This document shows, in pieces, positions 15,748 to 22,780 of a stretch of DNA of 36,242 nucleotides. Position numbers and translations under genes: made by a program. The first letter of the stretch is position 1, and every line of letters begins with the position of its first letter. Origin of the DNA: Methylobacter sp. (GTDB lineage Bacteria; Pseudomonadota; Gammaproteobacteria; Methylococcales; Methylomonadaceae); assembly GCA_030679035.1 (NCBI GenBank), contig JAUXTH010000083.1, forward strand, positions 1-36,242, written 5' to 3'. Under the pieces are notes generated by a model. It was given only the letters and a program-made list of their open reading frames with translations. It was not told the DNA's origin and made no database searches.

Positions 15748-17097
15748 TTAAGCTGTTTTTCTAAATGGCAGCACGTCAGCAACTGCTTTTAAACCAAGCT
15801 GGGTGTAAGTGCCGTCGATAATACGACCAAGCGCACCATTCCACCGAGTCAACGCTTCTTGCTTTTCGTCAAAATAATCATACAAATCATAATGTTTTGT
15901 ACTTACATCGGTTAGTGCGTGGTTCTGAATTTTGTCTCTGATTTCTTTGCTTAACCCAGCCTTGCCGGATAAAGTCTTAAATGTCCGTCGCAAGTCACGC
16001 GGTGTAAATAATTCAATACCTGCTTGTTCACACAAACGCCGTGTAGCTTGGTTAATTCCGTCGGCGCGTAACGGCTCTATGCCATTATTAGCGGGAAACA
16101 CCAACTCATCATGCAGTCTTGGCGTTGTGCTTAAAATATCGAAAGCAATATCATTTAATGGAATTATCCAGTCTAATCCGTTCTTACTTCTGGCAGGTGG
16201 GACATGGATAAATCTTTGACTAAGGTGTACCTCACTCCACTGTAAACCGGCCAAGGCTTCGACACGCGCACCGGTGCAGACCATTAACTTTAAAATGTTT
16301 TTGCGGTGAATGTGCATACCGCTGGTTTCCATTGCTTGCCAAAATGCCTGTAATTCTGGCTCAGTTAAAAACCTAACTGCTGGTGATTCTTCTTTTAGTG
16401 GTTTGCCAACACCTAGAACAGGGTTAGCTTTTATAAAGAACTGAACATTATCTGAAATAGGCGCACAAAAGCCGGTATCTTCTGATTCAAGCTCGATAGC
16501 CCATGCAAAGGCCGCCGATAAATATGACCTCATCCGATTAGCCATGACCAACGTACCACGCTGCCGGATAGGGCGTAGAATGGCTCGAATATCATCTTGT
16601 GTAATCTGGTCGGCTTTGATACTGGTATCGAAGTCTTTTAAATTCAATGCAAATGCGCCTTTAGCTGCCGTGTAATAGCTTTTGCTCAGTTCTATTTGTG
16701 CATAATCTATATAAGAGCCAATTAATTGCTTAAAAGAACCTTGTAGCTGTATTTTGCGTTCAAGAGCTGCTTGTTCTTCTGCTTCTCGCTTATCCTGTGC
16801 ATCTTGCGCTAGTTTTTGCGCCTTTATATCAGCACCACCCTGATACTTTTTTGATAGTTCGTCGTATTTATCATGAATAGCTTTTAGGGTCATGCCGTTT
16901 TTACCTTTGCCGTAACGACCTATCTTTATTTGTTTTTCTTTGCGTTCAACATAATAAATAAAATACGCATCAACATCCCCACTGGGTAAAACTTTAAAAG
17001 CTAGCACACCGTCTTTTTTATCCCTTTGCTTTGTTCTGATTAAATACGGTTTTGCTTTTGGCTTGAGTGCGTCAAGTTCAAATGTTGTGATTGCCAT
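15748..17097 (-). CDS. Tyrosine integrase of the island
   Basis: 449 aa with a DUF4102-type N-terminal arm-binding domain (LDALKPKAKPYLIRTKQRDKKDGVL is split here as ordinary family features), a core-binding domain at about 115-215 and a catalytic domain at 240-415. Active-site residues: R278 in CTGARVE, R370 in the RDLRR block, H393 in QNHA and the nucleophile most likely Y403 or Y406 in KHYDLYDY. The box II position usually filled by His (HxLR) is Arg367 here. ATG 17097 has AGGAGT 8 nt upstream. The gene points away from attR, and putative arm sites at 17119-17160 lie over its promoter, so the integrase may repress itself. Confidence 0.93.
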   Translation of the reverse strand: MAITTFELDALKPKAKPYLIRTKQRDKKDGVLAFKVLPSGDVDAYFIYYVERKEKQIKIGRYGKGKNGMTLKAIHDKYDELSKKYQGGADIKAQKLAQDAQDKREAEEQAALERKIQLQGSFKQLIGSYIDYAQIELSKSYYTAAKGAFALNLKDFDTSIKADQITQDDIRAILRPIRQRGTLVMANRMRSYLSAAFAWAIELESEDTGFCAPISDNVQFFIKANPVLGVGKPLKEESPAVRFLTEPELQAFWQAMETSGMHIHRKNILKLMVCTGARVEALAGLQWSEVHLSQRFIHVPPARSKNGLDWIIPLNDIAFDILSTTPRLHDELVFPANNGIEPLRADGINQATRRLCEQAGIELFTPRDLRRTFKTLSGKAGLSKEIRDKIQNHALTDVSTKHYDLYDYFDEKQEALTRWNGALGRIIDGTYTQLGLKAVADVLPFRKTA

Positions 17098-17118
17098 AAT
17101 GTATAACTCCTTTTTTTA

Positions 17119-17160
17119 GTCTGGGCAGAACCGTTTTTAGTCTGGGCAATGGTCTGGGCA
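17119..17160 (+). promoter_or_regulatory. Three direct GTCTGGGCA repeats (integrase arm sites, attR side)
   Basis: GTCTGGGCA at 17119-17127, 17140-17148 and 17152-17160, all in one orientation. The last is part of GGCAATGGTCTGGGCA, found again at 9290-9305. They lie between the integrase start and attR, as arm-type and autoregulatory sites do. Confidence 0.6.
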
Positions 17161-17280
17161 GAATGACGGGATTTAATGAGATTCTATTATACTTTACGGG
17201 ACGTAAAAAACGCCACAATCACGCAACTATTTGTTTTTTATGGGTGTAAAGGATGTTGTTAAATCTTGCTAAACTATTGT

Positions 17281-17333
17281 GCGGATGACTGTTAATCATT
17301 AGGTCGGCGGTTCGAGCCCGTCCGGGGGAGCCA
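17281..17333 (+). repeat. attR: 53-bp copy of the tRNA-Asn 3' part
   Basis: Exact repeat of 9163-9215. It lacks the first 23 nt of the tRNA and so is not a gene. It is the right boundary of the island. The sequence beyond it is the host DNA that originally followed tRNA-Asn. Confidence 0.95.
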
Positions 17334-17341
17334 AGTAAAAG

Positions 17342-17372
17342 AAAGCCCTATATGCAAATATAGGGCTTTTTT
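17342..17372 (+). terminator. Displaced native terminator of tRNA-Asn
   Basis: AAAGCCCTATA (17342-17352) and TATAGGGCTTT (17359-17369) form an 11-bp perfect stem with loop TGCAAA and a T tail. It starts 9 bp after the tRNA fragment, the right distance for the tRNA-Asn terminator before the island inserted. From 17373 to 17703 there is no gene. Confidence 0.88.
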
Positions 17373-17703
17373 TATGCCTAAAGTTTTCCTAGTAGCCTTA
17401 TAGTAGACCTCAGGGCAATGACTAACCCAATATTTACTTGTAAAAGTTAGAACTTGTTTTATCTAGTTAGATACGAACCGCTATGACATCTGGCGCCGGT
17501 AGATGTCAAAAAGCGTGCAAGATTTGCCAGATTTGTGAGGAAAGAGCGTGTAAATTAAACAGCGGCCTTAGCTATGTCGCCGTTTTTAATATACTATCTG
17601 CCTGGCTTGGCTGGCAAAACGGGTTCTGAGATTGGCAAATATTTGAAGCGAGCCGTTTGACCTTAATTTTTAGGGAGGCAGATACGGGTTATGGGACGAA
17701 AAC

Positions 17704-18221
17704 GTGAAAAATTGGATGAGATCGAAACCATCACTCTATATTTTAGACTTTGGTTGTGGTTCCGGAAGAGACGTTAAATATTTTCAGTCCTTGAGCCACA
17801 GGGCAGTTGGCCTAGATGGCAGCGAGGTATTTTGCAGTATGGCTCGTCAGTACGCAGGGTGCCGGATTCTCCACCAAAAGTTTCTTAGCCTGGAAATATC
17901 AGCAAACGCTTTCGATGGCATCTTTGCCAACGCCTCCCTATTTCATGTTCCCAGCCAGGAACTGCCACGAGTCTTTTATGACCTATACACAACGTTAAGG
18001 CAGGCGGCATTTTATTTTTATCCAACCCTTGCGGTAATGACGAAGGCTGGTCAGGGCAAAGATACGGATATTACATGCAATTTGATGCCGGCAAGAAATT
18101 CCTGGAAGAGGCAGGCTTTGAAGTGATTGATTATTATCGGCCTTTAGGCAAACCCAAGCATGAACAATCTTGTTTGGCGATTGTGGCAATTAAGCCGATG
18201 TGTTCTGAGATATTTGATTGA
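17704..18221 (+). pseudogene. Class I SAM-dependent methyltransferase, truncated and frameshifted
   Basis: The SAM-binding motif I is clear (ILDFGCGSGRDVKYF), followed by AVGLDGSEVFCSMARQYAG and the FDGIFANASLFHVP block. Two defects are visible. The N-terminus, normally some 35-40 residues before motif I, is missing and another frame takes its place. At about 18003 one G is lost (CAGGC where CAGGGC is expected). Downstream of it the other frame continues sensibly: GGILFLSNPCGNDEGW, then FLEEAGFEVIDYYRP, to a TGA at 18221. The ending FEVIDYYRP is normal for the family. Probably a dead gene. Confidence 0.8.
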
Positions 18222-18334
18222 ATAATAACCATTGCAAAACTGGCTTAAAAAACGACCGGAATTATTTAATAAGCGCGTTTATAATCAGTCGGAACTAGAC
18301 ATTACTCCTAAACTTGAAACCTTGTGAAAACACG

Positions 18335-19867
18335 ATGACTGTCGAACTCTTAATTAACCTTGCGGTGCAGTTTCTTGGAACCGGTGCCGCTTTCTTCCTC
18401 GCCTATCGGTCCTTCCAAAAACGCCGGATTCAGTTAGGCGCCGAACCGACGCTACCCCAATACTTTAGCCGCAGAAGCGCCTACTGGATAGGGATCGCAT
18501 CGTACTGCTCGTTGATGGCCGTCCTTTATTGGCTACTCACTTGGCAGTGGCTGCCCTTGGAGCCGCTGGTGACGCTGATCGTAAAGAACCTCCGCTCGGG
18601 GGAATTGGTGAATCTCCTGAATGGCCTGGACGGGCACACGATCATACCTTTGATTGTCGCAGGGCTGTTTCTATTTTTCATCGCCTGGGAAAGCAAGTTC
18701 AATCCCTTACTGATATTGAGGGACAGCATCCATGACGCTTTCGCAATTCCGACCAAGGCGGTAGAAGTCTATAACGCTCTCATTACATCGAGATTGTCGG
18801 CGATCGACGATACATTAAAAGCACAAATCGACAATCGCCTGCTGGTGCCGAGCATCGACCCCGGCGATTTCGAAAAATCCAGCGCCACGGTCGAATATAA
18901 ATGGGCTCATAATTGCCTTCTTTTCGACCGGATACAAAACTACGCCAACCAACAGTCCTTCCGTCGTTTTTTCAACGAACCGTCGCTGAAATGGGGAGAA
19001 ATCTGCATCTCCTACAATGCGATGTCGGAAAAAGTTGCGGTCTGGAAAGAAGCGGAGCCGCACTATACCAAGACGGTCAATTTGCTAAAGGAGCTGGATC
19101 AACTCACCGGTCTACTTTGCCGCTTACTCGCCTCATTGGTCGTGTTCGGGAGCGCAAGCGAGGATGGGATATGGGCAACCGTGAAGCAGCTCGGCGGCAA
19201 CGTCCACGAGGCTCGCCTCAAGCACACCTATAAATATATCCTGTTATTCACCGCTGCCACCGCCATCGGGGTCATGTTGGGCCGGGAGATTTCGGTCTGG
19301 CTACACAATGCTTTCCTATTTCCCGATAAACCGCTAGCGCACTTTGATTACGCTACGCTCCGGTGGGTCGCCTATGCCATCCTGATCTATGTCCTTCCTA
19401 TAGCGTTCGTCTTTATTTCACGGACGCTCGCCTTCAGGCACCATCGGGACCAATCCGATCGATATTATGGGTTCTATATGGCAATGATGATAATGGGGTT
19501 CATTGTCAGCACCACAGCATCAGCGCTTATTCTCGAGTTAACTTACTACAAAGATCACTTCAAGTTTCTGGAAAGCTTCATAGAACATATGCGCTGGGGA
19601 ATTCTGCCGGCGCTGATGTGCGGTTTTGTGGCCTACCGAATGGACACGCCAGTGAGCGAATCGGAGGCCCTAGGTAAACTCATTATGGCCGCGACGTTGC
19701 GTTTTCTTGGGTGGGGATCGGTCGCCGTCATTATCATGCTTTATGCTACCGGCGACCTGACCATCCAGGAGCCCAATCTGCGTTTCACCCTTGTCGGCAC
19801 GGCTTTCTTTGTGGTCGGCCTCTTGGGGGTGTCAGCCCGTTTCAAAACGGCGAGGTCAGATGATTAG
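18335..19867 (+). CDS. Polytopic membrane protein of unknown function
   Basis: 510 aa from ATG 18335. A TTG at 18314 would add 7 residues. Hydrophobic segments: near the N-terminus, one at about 55-75 (WIGIASYCSLMAVLYWLL), one at 110-125, then a roughly 180-residue soluble part (150-320) containing EYKWAHNCLLFDRIQNYANQ, followed by five C-terminal segments, including ILLFTAATAIGVMLG and VAYAILIYVLPIAFVFISR. No family recognised. It follows the methyltransferase remnant, and the pair is flanked by short related sequences at 17633 and 19955, so it may have been acquired as a unit. Single intact frame and ordinary codon use argue for function. Confidence 0.7.
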   Translation: MTVELLINLAVQFLGTGAAFFLAYRSFQKRRIQLGAEPTLPQYFSRRSAYWIGIASYCSLMAVLYWLLTWQWLPLEPLVTLIVKNLRSGELVNLLNGLDGHTIIPLIVAGLFLFFIAWESKFNPLLILRDSIHDAFAIPTKAVEVYNALITSRLSAIDDTLKAQIDNRLLVPSIDPGDFEKSSATVEYKWAHNCLLFDRIQNYANQQSFRRFFNEPSLKWGEICISYNAMSEKVAVWKEAEPHYTKTVNLLKELDQLTGLLCRLLASLVVFGSASEDGIWATVKQLGGNVHEARLKHTYKYILLFTAATAIGVMLGREISVWLHNAFLFPDKPLAHFDYATLRWVAYAILIYVLPIAFVFISRTLAFRHHRDQSDRYYGFYMAMMIMGFIVSTTASALILELTYYKDHFKFLESFIEHMRWGILPALMCGFVAYRMDTPVSESEALGKLIMAATLRFLGWGSVAVIIMLYATGDLTIQEPNLRFTLVGTAFFVVGLLGVSARFKTARSDD

Positions 19868-20347
19868 CAATTCCATCCTGTGTAATTATATTCCGAAAAG
19901 GGGTTTGTTGGTGCCGGTCGAGAATTGACCAGCCGCCAAAAAGCGTGCCGAGAGTGGCAAATATTGGAAGCCGTTTTACATTCCCTCCCGGGAAGAAGAA
20001 AGATTTATTACTTAAAACGATTGATTTTTTTAGCGGGAAAATATCATCAAATGACGTTGAGACATTTCTGGCTCCACTGGAAGGAAGCTAACTATTAAAT
20101 TCGTTATGTTGAATGTCCGCATTTGGCCGATAGTGCTACTTAAATGAGGAGTATTTATTGTGTTTAGACTTTGTTACTTAGCGTTATTTAGTGTACAAAC
20201 TTTATTATTCCTACGCATTTAAGCTTCGCGCTTGTGTAGAACGATAAATCATAAAGCATTAACAATTTCCATTCCCCGGTTGCAATAGCTCAGAACTGTC
20301 TATAAAGTTCCGCATCCGCTTCCATGAAGCCACCAGGAGATATACAC
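19868..20347. other. Intergenic region before the pentapeptide gene
   Basis: 480 bp without a credible gene. At 19937-19973 CAAAAAGCGTGC and TGGCAAATATT-GAAG-CCGTTT lie together. The same two strings occur separated at 17507-17518 and 17633-17660, upstream of the methyltransferase remnant. The rest should hold the promoter of the pentapeptide gene. Confidence 0.4.
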
Positions 20348-21124
20348 ATGAAAATCCACTTTTACGGTCTGGGCTTGTTAGCCGCATTGTTTTGTCTGTC
20401 GGCATCAGCGGCAGATCTTAATCGATCCGCAGTGCAAAAGCTGCTTGCCAAAGCTGATAACAGCCATCCCGCACAGTTGCGCCGAAAAGATCTTAAGGGC
20501 GTTGATTTATCCGGCCTGGATTTTAGAAATGCCGACTTGTGGGGTTCGGATCTGCGTAACGCCAATTTAAGCAACAGCGATTTATCCGGCTTGAACCTGG
20601 ATTTAACGGTGATGTCCAAAGTCAATCTTTCCGGCGCTAACCTGTCAAACACCAGCATTTTCGGCGTACATATGGGCGGCGCTAATTTGAGCAACACTAA
20701 TCTGACTGGCAGCCGGTTTATTGCCAATCTGGATCGCTCCAATCTTAGTCATGCCAATCTGTCCAATGCCAATTGGGGCGTGGATATGAAAAATCAGCCT
20801 ATGGGCTTGATGCGGGTCAGCCTGAATAATGTCGATTTATCGGGCGCTAATCTGACCGATGCCAATCTCAATCGTGCGTTGATGCGCCATGCCAACCTAA
20901 GCGGGGCTGTACTGAAAAACACGGTGTTATTCGGCGTCGATCTTTCCGGGGCTAATTTGACTGATGCCGATTTGTCGGGGGCGGATTTATCCGAAAGCAA
21001 ATTAGAGGATGCCGATTTTACCGGCGCAAATCTGGCAGGAGCGCGGTTTGGCGGCATTAAGGATAAATCGGTTTTGAAGGGATTGATTTCCAGCAAAAAC
21101 CTTGAAGCGGCTATATTTGATTGA
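20348..21124 (+). CDS. Exported pentapeptide-repeat protein
   Basis: 258 aa from ATG 20348, with AGGAGA 7 nt upstream. An upstream in-frame ATG at 20324 lacks an SD. Signal peptide MKIHFYGLGLLAALFCLSASA, then an N-terminal helix (VQKLLAKADN) followed by about 35 tandem A(N/D)LXX pentapeptides (LSGANLSNTSIFG, LSGADLSESKLED), which fold as a right-handed quadrilateral beta-helix. Export to the periplasm makes it a structural or binding protein rather than a gyrase mimic such as Qnr or MfpA. Ligand unknown. Monocistronic: 445 bp of repeat DNA follow. Confidence 0.85.
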   Translation: MKIHFYGLGLLAALFCLSASAADLNRSAVQKLLAKADNSHPAQLRRKDLKGVDLSGLDFRNADLWGSDLRNANLSNSDLSGLNLDLTVMSKVNLSGANLSNTSIFGVHMGGANLSNTNLTGSRFIANLDRSNLSHANLSNANWGVDMKNQPMGLMRVSLNNVDLSGANLTDANLNRALMRHANLSGAVLKNTVLFGVDLSGANLTDADLSGADLSESKLEDADFTGANLAGARFGGIKDKSVLKGLISSKNLEAAIFD

Positions 21125-21132
21125 TCTTAAAT

Positions 21133-21286
21133 AAATGATTTTTAGTCCACGAAAAACACGAAAAGCACGAAAATATTCAAAGCGATACCAAGTTGTGAAT
21201 CGTCACCCAAAGGGCGAATGGCTGTGAAATACAATATGCCGATTTCTTTCGTGTCTTTCGTATTTTTCGTGGATCAAATGATTTTT
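21133..21286. repeat. MITE-like repeat with 11-bp direct flanks (CACGAAAA family)
   Basis: Inverted arms at 21146-21173 (TCCACGAAAAACACGAAAAG...) and 21245-21273 (...TTTCGTATTTTTCGTGGA) are nearly complementary. They are flanked on both sides by the same 11 bases, AAATGATTTTT (21133-21143 and 21276-21286), the picture left by a transposition event with target duplication. The interior has no gene. Confidence 0.7.
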
Positions 21287-21567
21287 CTAAACTACTCACC
21301 CTCCTAGCCCGCCACAAAAAAAGGGATGTCTTGTTACTGCGCATATGTCGCTGCCGTTAAGCTAAGCACAATGATATCGTAGGAGCGGGCCGTGCCCGCG
21401 ACATTTGGGCAGTGACTGCTAAGTTTCAGCTTCCTTCTTCGCGGGCATGGCCCGCTCCTACAAGGTGCATTCCTTGCAACTTGAGGTTTGCGGCGGCGCA
21501 CTGCGCAGCTTGCCTGCATTCCCAGATAGCGCCTGAGGAATGGGGCGAGTAGTTACGATTTTTCTAA
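21280..21567. repeat. Second MITE-like repeat, containing a REP pair
   Basis: GATTTTTCTAA flanks both ends (21280-21290, 21557-21567). Just inside are inverted ends ACTACTCACCC (21291-21301) and GGGCGAGTAGT (21543-21553). Within lies a REP pair: 23 nt at 21379-21401 and their reverse complement at 21439-21461, one mismatch, of the 'GTAGGAGCGGGC...GCCCGCGA' type known from many gammaproteobacteria. Confidence 0.7.
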
Positions 21568-21569
21568 GT

Positions 21570-22673
21570 TCAACTTGCGTTACGGCCTTGCTGCTGTTTG
21601 CCCGCTATCAGAATGCGGGCCAGTCTGCGCAGCCCATCGGATGAAACATCCAGGCCGAACGGCGCGCCCAGCCGTTCAAGTTCGTAGATCGCATCGGTCG
21701 CCGCTATAAAGGTTATATAGCGCAAGCCCTGTATGCTCGGCAATTCTTCGGCGATGGTTTTTAATGCCGGAGCCAGACGCCCCCAAGTATCGGTAAAAAA
21801 TACCCGAACCGGATCGTCATCCGCATCATGTTCTTTTAAGCCTGCCTGAAAGGCCTTGCGGGAATCGGCCAGGATTTCCCTGAGGGTTTCGCGCAGTTCC
21901 GGCGATTTTGTATCATGGGCGGCCTGGTCAATGGACGAACTCAAAAACGTCTCCCATTCCTGCCAAGCGGCTTGCCATTGCCGTTGTTCGGCCTCGCTAA
22001 AGGCAGGGGCAGGCTGGACAACAGTCCTTTTGGCCGGTGCATTAAACTCAAGCTTAATGCCGATGCCTTTGTCTTGGGCATTGATGCTGTTGAACTTGAG
22101 AGACTGGAGTACTTGCTTAACTTCCGCGGCATTATCCTTGGGTAAAAAATGCGCCAGAGTTTGTTCAATATCTCCGCGTGCTTCGTTTAAATCAATTTTG
22201 ACGGCGGCAAGCTTGGGTTCGGCAAAGCGTTTGATCAAATCCTGGAGTTTATTGATGGTCAGGTGATGGCCTTCACGGTCATAAGCGGTTGCGCTGGTGA
22301 CCGGAAAGCTCAACACCGAATGCGCAGAATCGAGCGTCGGCTGCTGCATGGTTTCCAATATTCCGGCCCATTCCAAAACCGTTAAGCATTGTCCGCCCAG
22401 ACCGGTTCCAATTCGCGCCTGAACCTCGTTCAACAGCTGGATTTGGCCGTTTTTGCCGTTGACATCGGGATTGGACAGTCTTAAATAACTGCATCCCTGG
22501 CGGTCATTCCACAGCTCGGCGGTAGTGCCTTTGCCGGTATATAGCTGGGAGATCAATACTTTTTTGATAAGACTGTAATCAATCTGCAACGGAACGCTGA
22601 GTTGCTCGGCGCTGCTGCTTTCTGCAAACAGCAGCAACAGGCCAAAAACGGTCGCTATAAAACTTTTATGCAT
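21570..22673 (-). CDS. Exported protein of unknown function
   Basis: 367 aa from ATG 22673, with TGGAGA 6-7 nt upstream. A longer frame to 22712 lacks support. Signal peptide MHKSFIATVFGLLLLFAES-SSAEQ, then LQIDYSLIKKVLISQLYTG and RQGCSYLRLSNPDV. The middle part (ITAYDREGHHLTI-like and LIKRFAEPKLAAVKIDLNEAR) resembles a lipid-binding or BAM-like fold in texture only. The last 130 residues are helical (QRQWQAAWQEWETFLSSSID) and the C-terminus ends ILIAGKQQQGR. No family recognised. It probably acts in the periplasm. It forms an operon with the LtaS-like gene (22781-24652), both on minus, 107 bp apart with a repeat between. Confidence 0.65.
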   Translation of the reverse strand: MHKSFIATVFGLLLLFAESSSAEQLSVPLQIDYSLIKKVLISQLYTGKGTTAELWNDRQGCSYLRLSNPDVNGKNGQIQLLNEVQARIGTGLGGQCLTVLEWAGILETMQQPTLDSAHSVLSFPVTSATAYDREGHHLTINKLQDLIKRFAEPKLAAVKIDLNEARGDIEQTLAHFLPKDNAAEVKQVLQSLKFNSINAQDKGIGIKLEFNAPAKRTVVQPAPAFSEAEQRQWQAAWQEWETFLSSSIDQAAHDTKSPELRETLREILADSRKAFQAGLKEHDADDDPVRVFFTDTWGRLAPALKTIAEELPSIQGLRYITFIAATDAIYELERLGAPFGLDVSSDGLRRLARILIAGKQQQGRNAS

Positions 22674-22685
22674 GAGTTTTCTCCA

Positions 22686-22756
22686 GTAGGGGCCGGTCTT
22701 GTGCCTGCCCACATTACGTCAATTTCCAACAGGGCAACCACAAGGGTTACCCCTAC
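22686..22756. repeat. Imperfect inverted repeat (GTAGGGG...GCCC type)
   Basis: 25 nt at 22686-22710 and 22732-22756 are imperfect reverse complements (GTAGGGG and CCCCTAC ends, TTGTG/CACAA centre). Both are followed by ACATTACG. A REP-like element between the LtaS-like gene and the exported protein gene. It may act as an mRNA-stabilising hairpin. Confidence 0.6.
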
Positions 22757-22780
22757 ATTACGCCAATAATTAATATGAGG

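Larger units (their letters stand above)
9163..17333. mobile_element. Integrative satellite-like island in tRNA-Asn (about 8.1 kb)
   Basis: Bounded by 53-bp direct repeats. Contents from right to left: tyrosine integrase next to attR, AlpA-like regulator, HTH-like protein, primase-helicase, iteron-like repeats, five or more small proteins of unknown role, then an EEP-fold nuclease or phosphatase beside attL. All genes except the EEP gene are on the minus strand. Capsid, terminase, tail and conjugation genes are all absent. The combination integrase + AlpA + primase-helicase without structural genes is that of phage satellites (P4-like, PICI-like) and related islands (established knowledge). 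Membership in a named family is inference. Both ends and the integrase look intact, so excision may still be possible. Confidence 0.88.

Noticed and set aside
17281-17333. Second tRNA-Asn gene
   Set aside because: Only the last 53 nt are present, with no acceptor 5' strand or complete D-arm. It is attR.
20348-21124. Quinolone-resistance (Qnr-like) protein
   Set aside because: It has a secretion signal and lacks the Qnr-type loops. Pentapeptide repeats alone do not show this function.
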